Below, in pieces: positions 24,043 through 34,032 of a DNA stretch of 64,000 nucleotides. The translations under genes were made by a program, and so were the position numbers. The stretch is from NCBI GenBank assembly GCA_009692425.1, contig SHZF01000005.1:62001-126000 (forward strand). Direction: 5' to 3'. A model generated the notes under the pieces. That model did not search any database, was not told where the DNA came from, and saw nothing but the letters and a program-made list of their open reading frames with translations. The DNA is from Myxococcales bacterium. GTDB lineage: Bacteria; Myxococcota_A; UBA9042. Numbering within the stretch: position 1 is the stretch's first letter; the number at the start of each line of letters is the position of its first letter.

Positions 24043-26328
24043 TCATTCGGTGACCTGTGCCGGCCCGACGCCTTCGACGTCGATCCGTACCGCCGCCGAT
24101 TGTGTGCCGTCGGTGACTTCGATCCGGTGGGCGCCCGGGCGCAGGCTCCAGAACGCCCGTTCGTGCCCTGTCACGTCGGCGATGTCGGCGGCATCCACGC
24201 GCCAGCGCAGCCGCACTCCAGGTTGGCCGCCGTCCGCGCGCAGGGCGAGCATCTGGTCGCCGGCGGGCCGCACCGAGTCGAGCCAGTAGACGGCGCCGTC
24301 CCACGGTTCGGCGATGCGCAGCGGGCCGCGGGCGACCCCCGTCACGGGCCCATGCTGGGAGCATGGCGGCAAGGAAGCGCCCCGCGGCAGCCATTCGTCG
24401 AGCGCGTGCGGGCACTGCGGTGTCGCCGCACCTCCGGAGAGCGCGCACACCCGCCCACGCACGAGGCCGTCGGGCACCGCAAACGCGGGCGTGGGTTGAC
24501 CGCGCACCAGTCGGAGCAGCGCATCGTGGGCCAGCGGCGCCGCGCCCGTCACGCCCGACACGTCGCGCATCGGTGAACCATCGAAGTTGCCGGCCCAGGC
24601 CGCGACCGTCCACGTCGGTGTCCAGAGTACGGCCCAGTTGTCTCGAAAGCCCTTCGACGTCCCGGTCTTGCCTGCGGCGGGGAAGGGCAATTCGAGCGGC
24701 CCGCCGCGGCCGAATGCGGGCGCCCGTGCGTCCGGGTCGGCCAGCACGTCCGTCGCGAGGTATGCTGCGACGGCGGAGAACACGCGCCGGGGTGGATCTC
24801 GCGGCAGCGGGACGGACTCGCCATCGGCCAGGTCGACGGCCTCGATCCAGCGCGGCATCGCGAAGGTGCCCCCACGCGCTAGGGTTGCCGCCGCGCCCGC
24901 CAGTTCGAGCAGCGTCACCTCGCCGTCACCGAGTACGAGGCCCAGCCCGTAGTGGGCACTCGACTGCGCCAGCGAACGCAATCCGAGCGCGGCGAGCGTC
25001 GTGCGCAGCGCCTCGATGCCGATGGAATCGACCAGGTGGACCGCCGGCACGTTGAGCGAGCATGCCAACGCCTCGCGCGCGCGCACCCGGCCGCGCCATT
25101 TGTCGCTGTAGTTGCGCGGCAGCCAGTCGCCTTGCGGCGTCGGAAAATGCGCGGGCGCATCGTCGAGCAGGCTTGCCGGCGTCCAGCCGCGGTCGAACGC
25201 CGCCGCATACGCGAACGGCTTCAGTGCGGAGCCCGGTTGGCGCCGCGCGAGCGCTCCATTGACGGCGGCGTGCTGCCAGCCCGTCGAGCCGAGCATCGCG
25301 CGCACCGCACCTGACGCGTTCTCGACCACCACGAGCGCTGCCTGCGACACGCCGCTGGCGCCCAGTCGCTCGACATGGCGCCGCAGCAAGGGTTCAAGGT
25401 CCTGTTGCAGCGCCGCGTCGAGCGTCGTGTGCACGGCGACAACGCCCGTGGCCGGCAGGGCGTCGAGGCGGTTGCGGGCGAGATCGGCGACGTGGCCGGG
25501 CAGCGGACGCGGGGCCGTCTGCGCGAGCGCCAGCGATTGGGCGCGGGCCCTGGCGACCTCGGCCGCCGTCGCCCAGCCCAGCGCCTCCATGCGGTCGAGC
25601 AGACGGCGCTGGTCCGCCTGCGCTCGCTCCAGATGGCGCGCCGGGTCCAGTCGCGAGGGTGCCCGTGGCAGCACGGCAAGCAAGGCGGCCTCGGCGAGCG
25701 TCAGGTCGGCGACGGGCTTGGCGAAATAGGCGCGCGCCGCCGCGTCGGCACCGCGCAGCAGCGGGCCATACGGCGCGTACGCGAAGTACAGGTCCAGCAC
25801 GGCGGCCTTGCCGAGCCGGCGGTCGAGGTCGAGGGCCTGCAGCGCCTCCTTCGCCTTGGCCGCGACCGACCGATCGCGCGGGGCCATCAGCTTGACGACC
25901 TGCTGAGTCAGCGTCGATGCGCCCGACACGATGCGCCCTGCGGCGACATTCTGGCGACAGGCGCGCAGCAATGCCCACGCATCGACGCCGGGGTGGTCGA
26001 AATAGCGCCGGTCTTCGGCCGCCAGCGTGGCGCGCACCAGCCACGCTGCAACCGCGCCGCCGGGCCCGGCGCGTGTCTGGGTATGCAGCGCGCCCGTCAG
26101 CACGGACAGCGCCCGTCCGTGGCGATCGAGCAGGCGTGTCGAACCGTAGAGCGTGCGCAGGACCGTGGCCGGGTCGGGCGGGGCTCGCCACAGGCCCGAC
26201 ACCCACAACCCGACGAGCGCCGCCAGCGCCAGCGCTCCTGCCCCGGCCGCCGCCGTTCTGATGCCGCGCCAATGGCCTACCCCCGTGTTGCCGGCGATCG
26301 GCCCAGCGGTCGGCGCGTGCGGGCCCAC
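24043..26328 (-). CDS. pbpC: Penicillin-binding protein 1C
   Basis: This 761-aa bifunctional class A PBP is anchored by one N-terminal helix (about residues 25-47). The GT51 glycosyltransferase domain has the catalytic Glu105 in 'AAEDRRYFDHPGVD' and 'GASTLTQQVVK'. The transpeptidase domain has Ser368-x-x-Lys371 ('PGSALKPF'), Ser425-Leu-Asn427 and Lys555-Thr-Gly-Thr. The C-terminal region (about 640-761) is the BiPBP_C domain typical of PBP1C. It starts at GTG with a G-rich ribosome-binding site 8 bases after the alpha-2-macroglobulin stop. This pairing is conserved: PBP1C is thought to repair peptidoglycan where the macroglobulin has trapped an invading protease. Confidence 0.95.
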   Translation of the reverse strand: MGPHAPTAGPIAGNTGVGHWRGIRTAAAGAGALALAALVGLWVSGLWRAPPDPATVLRTLYGSTRLLDRHGRALSVLTGALHTQTRAGPGGAVAAWLVRATLAAEDRRYFDHPGVDAWALLRACRQNVAAGRIVSGASTLTQQVVKLMAPRDRSVAAKAKEALQALDLDRRLGKAAVLDLYFAYAPYGPLLRGADAAARAYFAKPVADLTLAEAALLAVLPRAPSRLDPARHLERAQADQRRLLDRMEALGWATAAEVARARAQSLALAQTAPRPLPGHVADLARNRLDALPATGVVAVHTTLDAALQQDLEPLLRRHVERLGASGVSQAALVVVENASGAVRAMLGSTGWQHAAVNGALARRQPGSALKPFAYAAAFDRGWTPASLLDDAPAHFPTPQGDWLPRNYSDKWRGRVRAREALACSLNVPAVHLVDSIGIEALRTTLAALGLRSLAQSSAHYGLGLVLGDGEVTLLELAGAAATLARGGTFAMPRWIEAVDLADGESVPLPRDPPRRVFSAVAAYLATDVLADPDARAPAFGRGGPLELPFPAAGKTGTSKGFRDNWAVLWTPTWTVAAWAGNFDGSPMRDVSGVTGAAPLAHDALLRLVRGQPTPAFAVPDGLVRGRVCALSGGAATPQCPHALDEWLPRGASLPPCSQHGPVTGVARGPLRIAEPWDGAVYWLDSVRPAGDQMLALRADGGQPGVRLRWRVDAADIADVTGHERAFWSLRPGAHRIEVTDGTQSAAVRIDVEGVGPAQVTE

Positions 26329-26336
26329 GGTCCCCC

Positions 26337-29300
26337 CTACTGCACCGTCGCGCGAACGCCGCCGGCCGAGCCGAACACCTCGGGGCGGTACATCGCCTCG
26401 GCCCGCGCCCCCGCAGCCGCAAACGTGCCGCGCACCGCTGCACGCGCGACGTAGCTGTAGGTGTGCACACCGGGGCCGAGATCATCGACGAAGAAGCGGA
26501 CCTCGCGCCCGGCCAGTTCCTGGTGGTCGGCGCTGTCCGCACTGCCGCTGGCGCGCTCGTCGTTGTCCGTGCCGGCCCAGCCAAACCGGCCGTCGCGCAA
26601 GGAGGCCATCTGCGCCTGCAGCGCGGGGCTCGCAGTGGCGAGCGCGAAATCGACCGGTTCGAAGCCCGCGGGCAGGCGATCGACGACCGCGACGTTCCAG
26701 CGCCGCGCATCGGCCAGAACTGACACTGCGACCAGCACGTGCTCGCCACGCTGGAATTCGGTGCGCCCTGCCACCCCGCGGCTGTCGAGCACCGTGCGCC
26801 GCACGAGAAACCCGGCATTGCGCGCCGGCCGCGACGCGACATCGGCCAGGGCATAGCGGTAGCGCACGGAGTGGTGGAACGCACCCACCCCCGCCGCTTC
26901 GAGCCGCAACGGCACGGTTCCAGCGGGCAGTTGCCCTTGGGCGACCTCGACCACCAGCGGCTCGGCCGTGCGGCCCTGCAATGCGCCGGCACCGATGGGC
27001 GCGCCGCCCAGCAGCACGCGGACTTGCAGGCTGGGCACTTCCCGTTCCGCGGTCGCGTACCACGCTTGGAGCGCGCGCAAGGCCCAAGCGTTGTCCTGGG
27101 TCGATGGCCAGTGCTGGGCGCCGCGCGCATCGGCCAGCCAACGTGCCAGCCGGGGAGCCAGCGCGTGGTCGGGCTCGGTGCGCAGGACCAGATCGAGCAA
27201 CAGCGCGTTCGTGCGGACGTCCGACGGCCACAACCACCCGGCCTGCTCCCCCTGCGGCGCGGGAAGGTGGGCGCGGTCCCCTTCGACGACCAGCCCCGCC
27301 AGCAGGTCGTTGGCGACGACTTTGGCCTTTCCCGATGCCGGATCGCCAGCTGCGAGCGCCAGGCCGAGCAGGGCCTGGGCGTCGTGGGGCAGGCTGGCAC
27401 GCCGCGCGAGCAGGTCGTCGGCGTACCCTGCCGCCGGGGAGCCGAGCGCCGCCAGCGCCGCCAGCACGAGCGCGCGCCCGGCATCGAAATCGATCGGGCT
27501 GGTACCCGCGGGCCGCTGGTCCGATCCCAACTGGGCACGCAGCCACGTGGCGCCGTCGCGCAACACGGCGGCCTCGACGGCGTGCCCGTGCTGGCTCGCC
27601 TCCTGCAGCACGATGAGGACCCACGCCGTCGCCGCCAGGTTGGCGTCGCCGCCCGGCCACAGGGCGAACGCCCCGGAACCTCCACCGTGGCGCTGGGCGA
27701 GAATCCGCACGATGGCTGCGTCGGCCAACGGCCCCGCCTGTTTCGCGTGGTCGGGCAGCAGCCCGTGCTCCTTGCCGAGCCGCTCCAACTGGAGCAGTGC
27801 GTACAGTTGCGAAGCGAGTTGCTCCGTGCAGCCATAAGGATACGTGAGCAGGTACTCGAGCCCGCCACCGAGGCCGCGCACTCCGGAAGCCGCTACTTCG
27901 ACCTGCAGGCCGCCGAGCGCAGGGTCGGCGCCGGCCGCCCTGGCCACCGCGACATCGACGGTGCCGCGGCCGAAGCCGTGGGTGGCCACCGTTTCCAGCG
28001 CACGGGGTGCGTCGACCTGCAGCACTGTCTCCACGGCATCGTCGATCGCTATGGCGGCGGCGCGTCCTGTCGCGCGCAGGGTCACGCTCGCCGCACCCGC
28101 CGACGCCGCCACCATGGCGACCGCGATTTCGCGCGCCTCGCCGGGCTCCAATGTCAGGGAGAGGCTCGCCTCGCCTGCCAGCTTCAGCCCGCCCGTCACG
28201 GCGACAGTGCAGGCGGCCGAGACGCGGACCAGGCCGGGATTTCGCGCCGTCCACACCGCCTCGAACCGATCGCCCTGCTCGACGGCCTTGGGTAGCGCTG
28301 GCAGCAGCATCAGCGGCTTTTTGACCATCACCTTTGCCGCGCCAGAGCCGAACGCAGCGGAGCCCGCAACCGCCGTCGCCATGAGCCGGAACGTGCCGAG
28401 GTTGTCAGGCAGTCGGAACCGCGCCGTCGCCTTGCCGTCTGCGCCAACTGCCAGCGCCGGCAGCCACAACGGCACGTCCTCGAAGCGCGACCGCACGCTC
28501 GCCGCTCCGTCGCCGCCGCCGCCTGCCTCGTCGCCCTTGGCCTCCTCGACGCGCTCGCGCACGAGGTCGCCGATCAGTGCATGGTTGCGCACGCCGAGGG
28601 CGACTGGGGCGTACATCGCGGCGTGCGGGTCGGGCGTCGCCATCGCAGACAGCGCCAGCACCCCCTCGTCGGCGGCCCACAGCGTCACTTCGCCGGCGCG
28701 CGGCTGCCCGGCGGCGTCGCGCAACTCCACGGCGACTTCGACCTCGGCGCGCGGCGCAAACGTGGTCCCCTTGGGCACCAGCGTCACCTGGAGTTTCTCG
28801 CTATCGGCCGACACGGGCAGGTGCACGTACCCCAATTGAAGCAGCGGTGCACCCAGGTCGGCGGCGGCCGGCGCGCCCGGCGTGTGGCGCCCGGCAAACG
28901 CGACCACGCTGACGAACACGTTCGGTCGGTGGCGCGCTTCGATGGGTACCAGGATGGTCTCGGCCGTCGTGTCGAGCATCACGCGGCGCGTGCGCAGGAT
29001 GCCCTGCTGCTCCTCGGTGACGATCGCCACCATCCCCGCCACGGGCGTGCGCACCAGCACCTTGGCGACGTCGCCGACTTCGTAGCGGGCCCGGTCGGCC
29101 ACCAGCATCCCGCGCTCGGCGTCATCCGGCGAGAACGCGACGTGACCGGGACCGAGCGCGTGGAACCCCACCACGCTGCGCGCCAGCCTGTGCTTGCTGT
29201 CGCGTGCTTGGGCCACGACGAGGTGGTAGCCGGCCTGGACGGGCGTCAGCACGCACGGCGCGGCCTCCGCCGTCGAACGCACGGCGCACGAGCCCACACG

Positions 29301-32204
29301 CGTGTCGATGCGTTGGGTCTGCCAGGTCCACGCGCCGCCGATCGTCTTCTGGCGCACGGACTTCCACTCTCGCTGCTGCAACTCCACCTCGACCGCCACG
29401 GCCGGCAGCGGGGTGCCGATCGCATCGACCACTACGATCGAAGCCATCACCGGCAGGCCCACCGGCGCGAGCGACGAGGCTAGGCCGATGCCGACGTGCA
29501 GCGCGGCCGGGTGCAGCCAGAAGCTCGCGTCCGCCGACACCGGATTGCCGTTGGGGTCTTCGGTGTGCAGGTCGAGGGCGACGCGCTGCGATTCCTGGGC
29601 GGGCGCCGTGGTCGGGACCTGGAATGCCCACACCCCCTTGGCGTCGGTGCGGCCGTGCGCCGTGTGCTGGAGCGGGGCGCTGTTGCTGTCGTCCCACACC
29701 GTGCGGCCGAACGCGAAGCTGGGCCACCCCGCGGGCTGGAACGAGGTGGATTCGCCCCACGCCGACAGGTGCGCGGGGGCGTCGTGCAGCGGGCCTCCTG
29801 TGTACCACGCCGCTTCGAGCCGGCCGCTCACCACGTCGCCGCGCACGGCGTGCAGGCCATCGATGCGGGCCTCGACCTTGAAACGAGGTGCACGGTACAC
29901 CAGCGCACGCACGTCGATGGCGAAGCTCTCGCCGCCGACCTTGGCCTGCAGCGTGTACGCGCCGTAGCTGCCGCCGACCGGAATCACGGCGTCGACCGCG
30001 AACGTGCCGAGTGCAGACAGTTGCGTGCGTTTCGTCGCGACCGGCCGACCGAGCGGATCGGTCAGGTCCACGTCGACCACCGTACCGGCCGCGAGCATTT
30101 CGAGGCCTTTGCCTGCCAACTGGCGCACGATGCCTTTGCAGTGGACCGTCTCGCCGAGCCGGAACACCTCCTTGTCCGTGTGCAGGTGCGCGCGCAGCCG
30201 ACTGGAGTTGCCCGAGGCATCGCGTTCGACGCCGTCGGTCCAGCCCACGCCCCAATCGTTGCGGGTGGCATCGTCGAGGCGCAGGAACACGGCGTCAGCC
30301 CCGTGACGCACGACGAGCAGCGGGGTGACGGCGTCTGCCGGGGTCGCCGGCCGCGTGTCGGGCTCTGCGCCGAGCCCACCCGGTCCGAGCGCGAGGCCGT
30401 CCGGATTCGTCGTACTGCTCCACGTCACCTGCCCGTCGCCCGCCTGCAATTCGACCCGGGCGCCGGCGACCGGCTGCCCAGACCGGAACGAAGTCACCCA
30501 CACGACCGACTCCGCCGCACCGACCTTGGCTGCCACGTGCAGGTCGGTGATCTGGTAAAGTCCGCGCTGGTGTTCGACCTTGCCCTGGGAGCTTGTGAGA
30601 GAGGGACTCGACACGTCGAGCGCCACGACGCCCGGCTTGCCGGCGAGCACCGCCGCGAGATCGACCACGCGCCGTTCGATGAGTTCAGGCTTGTGCGTAC
30701 CGGTCACCTCGAGTGTGCGGTCCAGCGGCAGTCCGGCCGGCCCGTCGCTGTCGGCGCCCAGCCACGCGGCCACGCGGTCGGCGAGCCCTTGGGCACCCAA
30801 GACCACCGCCTTGGCCTCGACCTGGCTGACATTGCGCAAGTGGATGGCGAGCCGGTGCGGCGCTTCGGCCAGTTCGAGCACGCTGCCCTCGCTGCGCAGT
30901 TCGACCAACGGCCGGCGGTGCCCCATCTGGACGGAAAACTTGAACGGCGCGCCCAGCGACTGCCCGAACACGTCCTGGGTCGCGGCCGGCACGGTGACAG
31001 TGTAGGCGCGGTCCGGTTCGAACTCCCCGTGCACCGAACAGTGGTCGTGCCAACACGAGGTGCGCGCGTTCTTGACCGCCGGCTCGACCTTCATCGGCAC
31101 ATCGAGTGTGCCGGAGCCCCACGCAGCCGGGTCCGCTGCGGTCTGCAGGGGATTCGTGAATTCGACGCGCATCGGCGCCCAGTCGCCCGGATCGCACGCG
31201 CCGTCGCAGCCCGCCTTGGCGACCGCGAACGGGCCGTGGGTCTCGAACGTCATCGAGCCCAGCGCCTGTGCGGGCAGCGGGCCTTCGCGGCTCAGGATGC
31301 CGGGCCCCAACGTCAGGGTCACACTCGCGCGCTCGGGCAGGACCTGCGCCAGTCGCACGAGCACGACGCGCCCGGCGAGGTGCCCGGCCTGCTTGATCAA
31401 GGTGCGCGGTTCGCGTTCGCGGGCCCCCAGCGGATTCGCCGGACCCGGCGCTCCGGCCAACGCGGAAGCAAGCTGGACGGCATCGGGCACCTCGATCCGG
31501 TAGCCCTGGAACGGCAGGCCGCCGACGGCTATCCGCAGCGCCGCGCGCACGCTGACGGCATCGACGCGCTGGCTGAATTCGAGCAGCACGACGGGCTGCC
31601 GCGCCACCTGCTTGGCGGCGTCGCTGGGCTCGGTGCGCACGAGCGCGACGGGCGCGGTGCGGAACCCGAAGGAGAAGGGCCGCTCCAGCACGTGGCCCGA
31701 CAGCGCACGCACGCCGGCAGCGACGGTCACCTCGAACGCCGACGCGCCCGGCAGCGCTGCCACCGGATAGAACGCCAGCGTGTCGACGCCGATCCACTGC
31801 CAGCGCAAATCGATGGCCGGCACCACGACGACGCCCGTGATTTCGGCCGGCGCATCGAGCGCGTGGAGAGCGACCATCGGCTCGGAGAAACCGACTGCGC
31901 CCATCGTCGGCCGTTCGACGTCGCCGCGCGGCACGGCAAAAGTCACGGCAAGGCTCTGGGGCAAGCCGAGCGCGTGCAGGGGCTTGGCGTCGGGGGCGGC
32001 CGGCGCCGGCGTCGACGCACTGCCCGGCTGCCCGGTCGAGGCGGACGGCTGCGGCGTCTTGGCAGCATCGCCACACCCCGGCGCGCTCGCCAGCACCACG
32101 ATCCACGGCGCCAGCCAACCAGCCCAGAGACGCGGCACGAACGGGTCAGGCGACGGCCGCCCCTCGTTTCGGCAAGGTGCTTGCGGACAGACGGTGAGTG
32201 GCAT
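26337..32204 (-). CDS. yfhM: Bacterial alpha-2-macroglobulin lipoprotein
   Basis: This 1955-aa protein is a type-I bacterial alpha-2-macroglobulin, a periplasmic protease trap. A long N-terminal signal ends in 'ASAPGC', a lipobox-like site, so it should be membrane-anchored. Successive macroglobulin beta-domains fill residues about 70-1250, including the MG2-like and 'bait' regions. The thioester motif 'PYGCTEQ' is intact (Cys1459, Gln1462) and lies in an alpha/alpha-toroid 'TED' domain. A C-terminal receptor-binding-like domain follows. I use the ATG at 32204, which has GAGG upstream, rather than one 11 codons earlier. It is 54 bases downstream of ffh and directly upstream of pbpC on the same strand. 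An internal Cys pair near 'CDGACDPGDW' is unusual. Confidence 0.93.
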   Translation of the reverse strand: MPLTVCPQAPCRNEGRPSPDPFVPRLWAGWLAPWIVVLASAPGCGDAAKTPQPSASTGQPGSASTPAPAAPDAKPLHALGLPQSLAVTFAVPRGDVERPTMGAVGFSEPMVALHALDAPAEITGVVVVPAIDLRWQWIGVDTLAFYPVAALPGASAFEVTVAAGVRALSGHVLERPFSFGFRTAPVALVRTEPSDAAKQVARQPVVLLEFSQRVDAVSVRAALRIAVGGLPFQGYRIEVPDAVQLASALAGAPGPANPLGAREREPRTLIKQAGHLAGRVVLVRLAQVLPERASVTLTLGPGILSREGPLPAQALGSMTFETHGPFAVAKAGCDGACDPGDWAPMRVEFTNPLQTAADPAAWGSGTLDVPMKVEPAVKNARTSCWHDHCSVHGEFEPDRAYTVTVPAATQDVFGQSLGAPFKFSVQMGHRRPLVELRSEGSVLELAEAPHRLAIHLRNVSQVEAKAVVLGAQGLADRVAAWLGADSDGPAGLPLDRTLEVTGTHKPELIERRVVDLAAVLAGKPGVVALDVSSPSLTSSQGKVEHQRGLYQITDLHVAAKVGAAESVVWVTSFRSGQPVAGARVELQAGDGQVTWSSTTNPDGLALGPGGLGAEPDTRPATPADAVTPLLVVRHGADAVFLRLDDATRNDWGVGWTDGVERDASGNSSRLRAHLHTDKEVFRLGETVHCKGIVRQLAGKGLEMLAAGTVVDVDLTDPLGRPVATKRTQLSALGTFAVDAVIPVGGSYGAYTLQAKVGGESFAIDVRALVYRAPRFKVEARIDGLHAVRGDVVSGRLEAAWYTGGPLHDAPAHLSAWGESTSFQPAGWPSFAFGRTVWDDSNSAPLQHTAHGRTDAKGVWAFQVPTTAPAQESQRVALDLHTEDPNGNPVSADASFWLHPAALHVGIGLASSLAPVGLPVMASIVVVDAIGTPLPAVAVEVELQQREWKSVRQKTIGGAWTWQTQRIDTRVGSCAVRSTAEAAPCVLTPVQAGYHLVVAQARDSKHRLARSVVGFHALGPGHVAFSPDDAERGMLVADRARYEVGDVAKVLVRTPVAGMVAIVTEEQQGILRTRRVMLDTTAETILVPIEARHRPNVFVSVVAFAGRHTPGAPAAADLGAPLLQLGYVHLPVSADSEKLQVTLVPKGTTFAPRAEVEVAVELRDAAGQPRAGEVTLWAADEGVLALSAMATPDPHAAMYAPVALGVRNHALIGDLVRERVEEAKGDEAGGGGDGAASVRSRFEDVPLWLPALAVGADGKATARFRLPDNLGTFRLMATAVAGSAAFGSGAAKVMVKKPLMLLPALPKAVEQGDRFEAVWTARNPGLVRVSAACTVAVTGGLKLAGEASLSLTLEPGEAREIAVAMVAASAGAASVTLRATGRAAAIAIDDAVETVLQVDAPRALETVATHGFGRGTVDVAVARAAGADPALGGLQVEVAASGVRGLGGGLEYLLTYPYGCTEQLASQLYALLQLERLGKEHGLLPDHAKQAGPLADAAIVRILAQRHGGGSGAFALWPGGDANLAATAWVLIVLQEASQHGHAVEAAVLRDGATWLRAQLGSDQRPAGTSPIDFDAGRALVLAALAALGSPAAGYADDLLARRASLPHDAQALLGLALAAGDPASGKAKVVANDLLAGLVVEGDRAHLPAPQGEQAGWLWPSDVRTNALLLDLVLRTEPDHALAPRLARWLADARGAQHWPSTQDNAWALRALQAWYATAEREVPSLQVRVLLGGAPIGAGALQGRTAEPLVVEVAQGQLPAGTVPLRLEAAGVGAFHHSVRYRYALADVASRPARNAGFLVRRTVLDSRGVAGRTEFQRGEHVLVAVSVLADARRWNVAVVDRLPAGFEPVDFALATASPALQAQMASLRDGRFGWAGTDNDERASGSADSADHQELAGREVRFFVDDLGPGVHTYSYVARAAVRGTFAAAGARAEAMYRPEVFGSAGGVRATVQ

Positions 32205-32258
32205 GGGAACCTCGCGGCGGCGACAGAACGCGGGCACCCCGGCAACGATTCACCCGGC

Positions 32259-33887
32259 CTATTTGCGGCGGTTTTTCTTGCGCGCGTGGGCCGCCATCTT
32301 GTTCTTCGTCTTGCGGTGGTCGCGGTCGACCTTGCGCGGCGGTGGGGTCACCGGCTTGCGCTGGCCGAGGGCCGCGAGCATGCGCGGGTCCATGCCGCCC
32401 GCACCCGGCATGCCCGGCATCGGCACGCGCCCGCCGCCCAGCCCGTGTTCGGCGCGCGCCTCGGCCGCCAGTTCCTCGATGCCGCCGAAGAAGTCTTCGA
32501 GGCCCATCCCCTTCATTTTCGAGAGGTTGCCCATCTGGGCGAAGCCGGGCATCTGGGCCAGCATCCCGGGTGCCTGGCCGATGCGCGCCATCATCTGCTT
32601 CATCACGTTGTAGCGTTGCAGCAGGTCTTGAACGTCGGTCGCCTTGTGGCCGGAGCCGCGCGCGATCCGAGCCAGCCGGCGCGCCTGGATGATCTCGGGC
32701 TTCTTGCGCTCGGCCGGTGTCATCGACTGGATCATCGCCTCGATGCGCCCGAGCTGCTTGTCGTCGAACTTGACCCCGTCGGCCATCGCGTCCCCGAAAA
32801 AGGGCAGCTTCTCCATCACGTCCTTCAAGCTCCCCATCTTCTTGAGGATCTTGATCTGCTCCAGGAAGTCCACCAGCGTGAACTTGCCCATCAGCATGCG
32901 TTTGGCGTCTTCTTCGGCCTTCTTCTCGTCGACGACCTTCTCGAAATCGGTCATCAGGCCGACGATGTCGCCCATGCCGAGGATGCGGCTCGCCATGCCG
33001 TCCGGCCGGAACGTCTCGAGCTTGTCGAGCCCTTCGCCCATGCCGGCGAACAGGATCGGCGCGCCGGTGACGACCTTGACCGACAGGGCCGCCCCGCCGC
33101 GCGCGTCGCCGTCCAGCTTGGTCAGCGCGACGCCGCCGATTCCCACCTTTTCGTGGAAGGCGCGCGCGGTCTGCACGGCGTCCTGGCCGATCATCGCGTC
33201 GATGACGAGGATCGTGTCGTCGGGCGGCACGCGGCGGCGGATTTCGGCGAGTTCGTCCATCAACGCCTGGTCGATGGTGAGCCGACCGGCGGTGTCGAAG
33301 ATGACGACGTCGCGTCCGGTCCTCTGGGCCTCGCGAAAGCCGAGTTCGCACAGTTCGGGCGGCGTCTTGCCGGCCTCGTGGAACACCGGCACACCGATCT
33401 TGGCACCCAGCACCTGTAACTGTTCGACGGCGGCCGGGCGGTACACGTCGGCGGCCACCAGCAGCGGGCGATGCCCCTGCTTGAGCAGCAGGTTCGCGAG
33501 CTTGGCGGCAGTCGTCGTCTTGCCGGAGCCCTGCAGGCCGACCATCATGAGCGCCGACACGCCCTTCTTCTGCAGCTTGAGCTCAGCCCCGCCCGGGTCC
33601 ATCAGGCCCACGAGTTCGTCGTGGCAGATCTTGATGAAGTGGTCCTGCGGGGACGCCTTGAGCGTCTTGCCGTCCTTGCCGGTGATGGCGGTCTGCACGA
33701 CCTCGCCGAGGGCCGTGCTCTTCACACGCTCGAGGAACTGCCGCACGACGCCGATCTCGACGTCGGCTTCGAGCAAGCTCTGGCGGATGTCGGCGAGCAC
33801 CTCGTCGAGCGTCTCCTCGTCGAGTTCGCGGTAGCCCTGCAGGCGGTGGCGCGCGTTGCGGAAGCCGCGGGTGATGGTTTCGAGCAT
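32259..33887 (-). CDS. ffh: Signal recognition particle GTPase Ffh
   Basis: This 542-aa protein binds the 4.5S RNA and targets nascent membrane proteins to FtsY and SecYEG. The N domain (residues 1-100) precedes the G domain with P-loop 'GLQGSGKTTT' (117-126), 'DTAGR' and 'TKLDGDARGG'. The M domain from about residue 330 has 'LGMGDIVGLM' and the Met-rich RNA/signal-binding helices 'YNVMKQMMARIGQAPGMLAQ'. A basic C-terminal tail with 'RKTKNKMAAHARKKNRRK' extends it beyond the usual 450 residues. AGGAG lies 9 bases before the ATG. It leads the ffh, alpha-2-macroglobulin, pbpC run. Confidence 0.97.
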   Translation of the reverse strand: MLETITRGFRNARHRLQGYRELDEETLDEVLADIRQSLLEADVEIGVVRQFLERVKSTALGEVVQTAITGKDGKTLKASPQDHFIKICHDELVGLMDPGGAELKLQKKGVSALMMVGLQGSGKTTTAAKLANLLLKQGHRPLLVAADVYRPAAVEQLQVLGAKIGVPVFHEAGKTPPELCELGFREAQRTGRDVVIFDTAGRLTIDQALMDELAEIRRRVPPDDTILVIDAMIGQDAVQTARAFHEKVGIGGVALTKLDGDARGGAALSVKVVTGAPILFAGMGEGLDKLETFRPDGMASRILGMGDIVGLMTDFEKVVDEKKAEEDAKRMLMGKFTLVDFLEQIKILKKMGSLKDVMEKLPFFGDAMADGVKFDDKQLGRIEAMIQSMTPAERKKPEIIQARRLARIARGSGHKATDVQDLLQRYNVMKQMMARIGQAPGMLAQMPGFAQMGNLSKMKGMGLEDFFGGIEELAAEARAEHGLGGGRVPMPGMPGAGGMDPRMLAALGQRKPVTPPPRKVDRDHRKTKNKMAAHARKKNRRK

Positions 33888-33939
33888 GGCGGCAGGCTCC
33901 TAGACGGCCGCGGCAAGGCGCAGGCGCGATGGGGTCGGT

Positions 33940-33968
33940 AGGGTAGTGCGGGGCGGCGGCGGGGGCAA
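33940..33968 (-). promoter_or_regulatory. Candidate ffh promoter
   Basis: On the minus strand TTGCCC (33968-33963), a 17-base spacer and TACCCT (33945-33940) lie about 53 bases before the ffh ATG. The hexamers resemble those ahead of ettA (TTGTCC...TACCCT) and of the locus at 1.5 kb (TTGCCC). Confidence 0.4.
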
Positions 33969-34032
33969 GCGCGCGCCTACCAAGGCGAGTTCGAGTCCAC
34001 GACCAAGAGACCACCGGTTTTCCACGAGCATG

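Noticed and set aside
25394-27868. Long minus-strand frame spanning the macroglobulin/pbpC junction
   Set aside because: It is a shifted frame of the two real genes; their own frames contain all catalytic motifs.
29496-33419. A 1307-codon open frame opposite the alpha-2-macroglobulin and ffh genes
   Set aside because: It is antisense to two well-recognised genes, rich in Arg/His/Ala as expected of shadow frames in GC-rich DNA, and has no domain or start signals.
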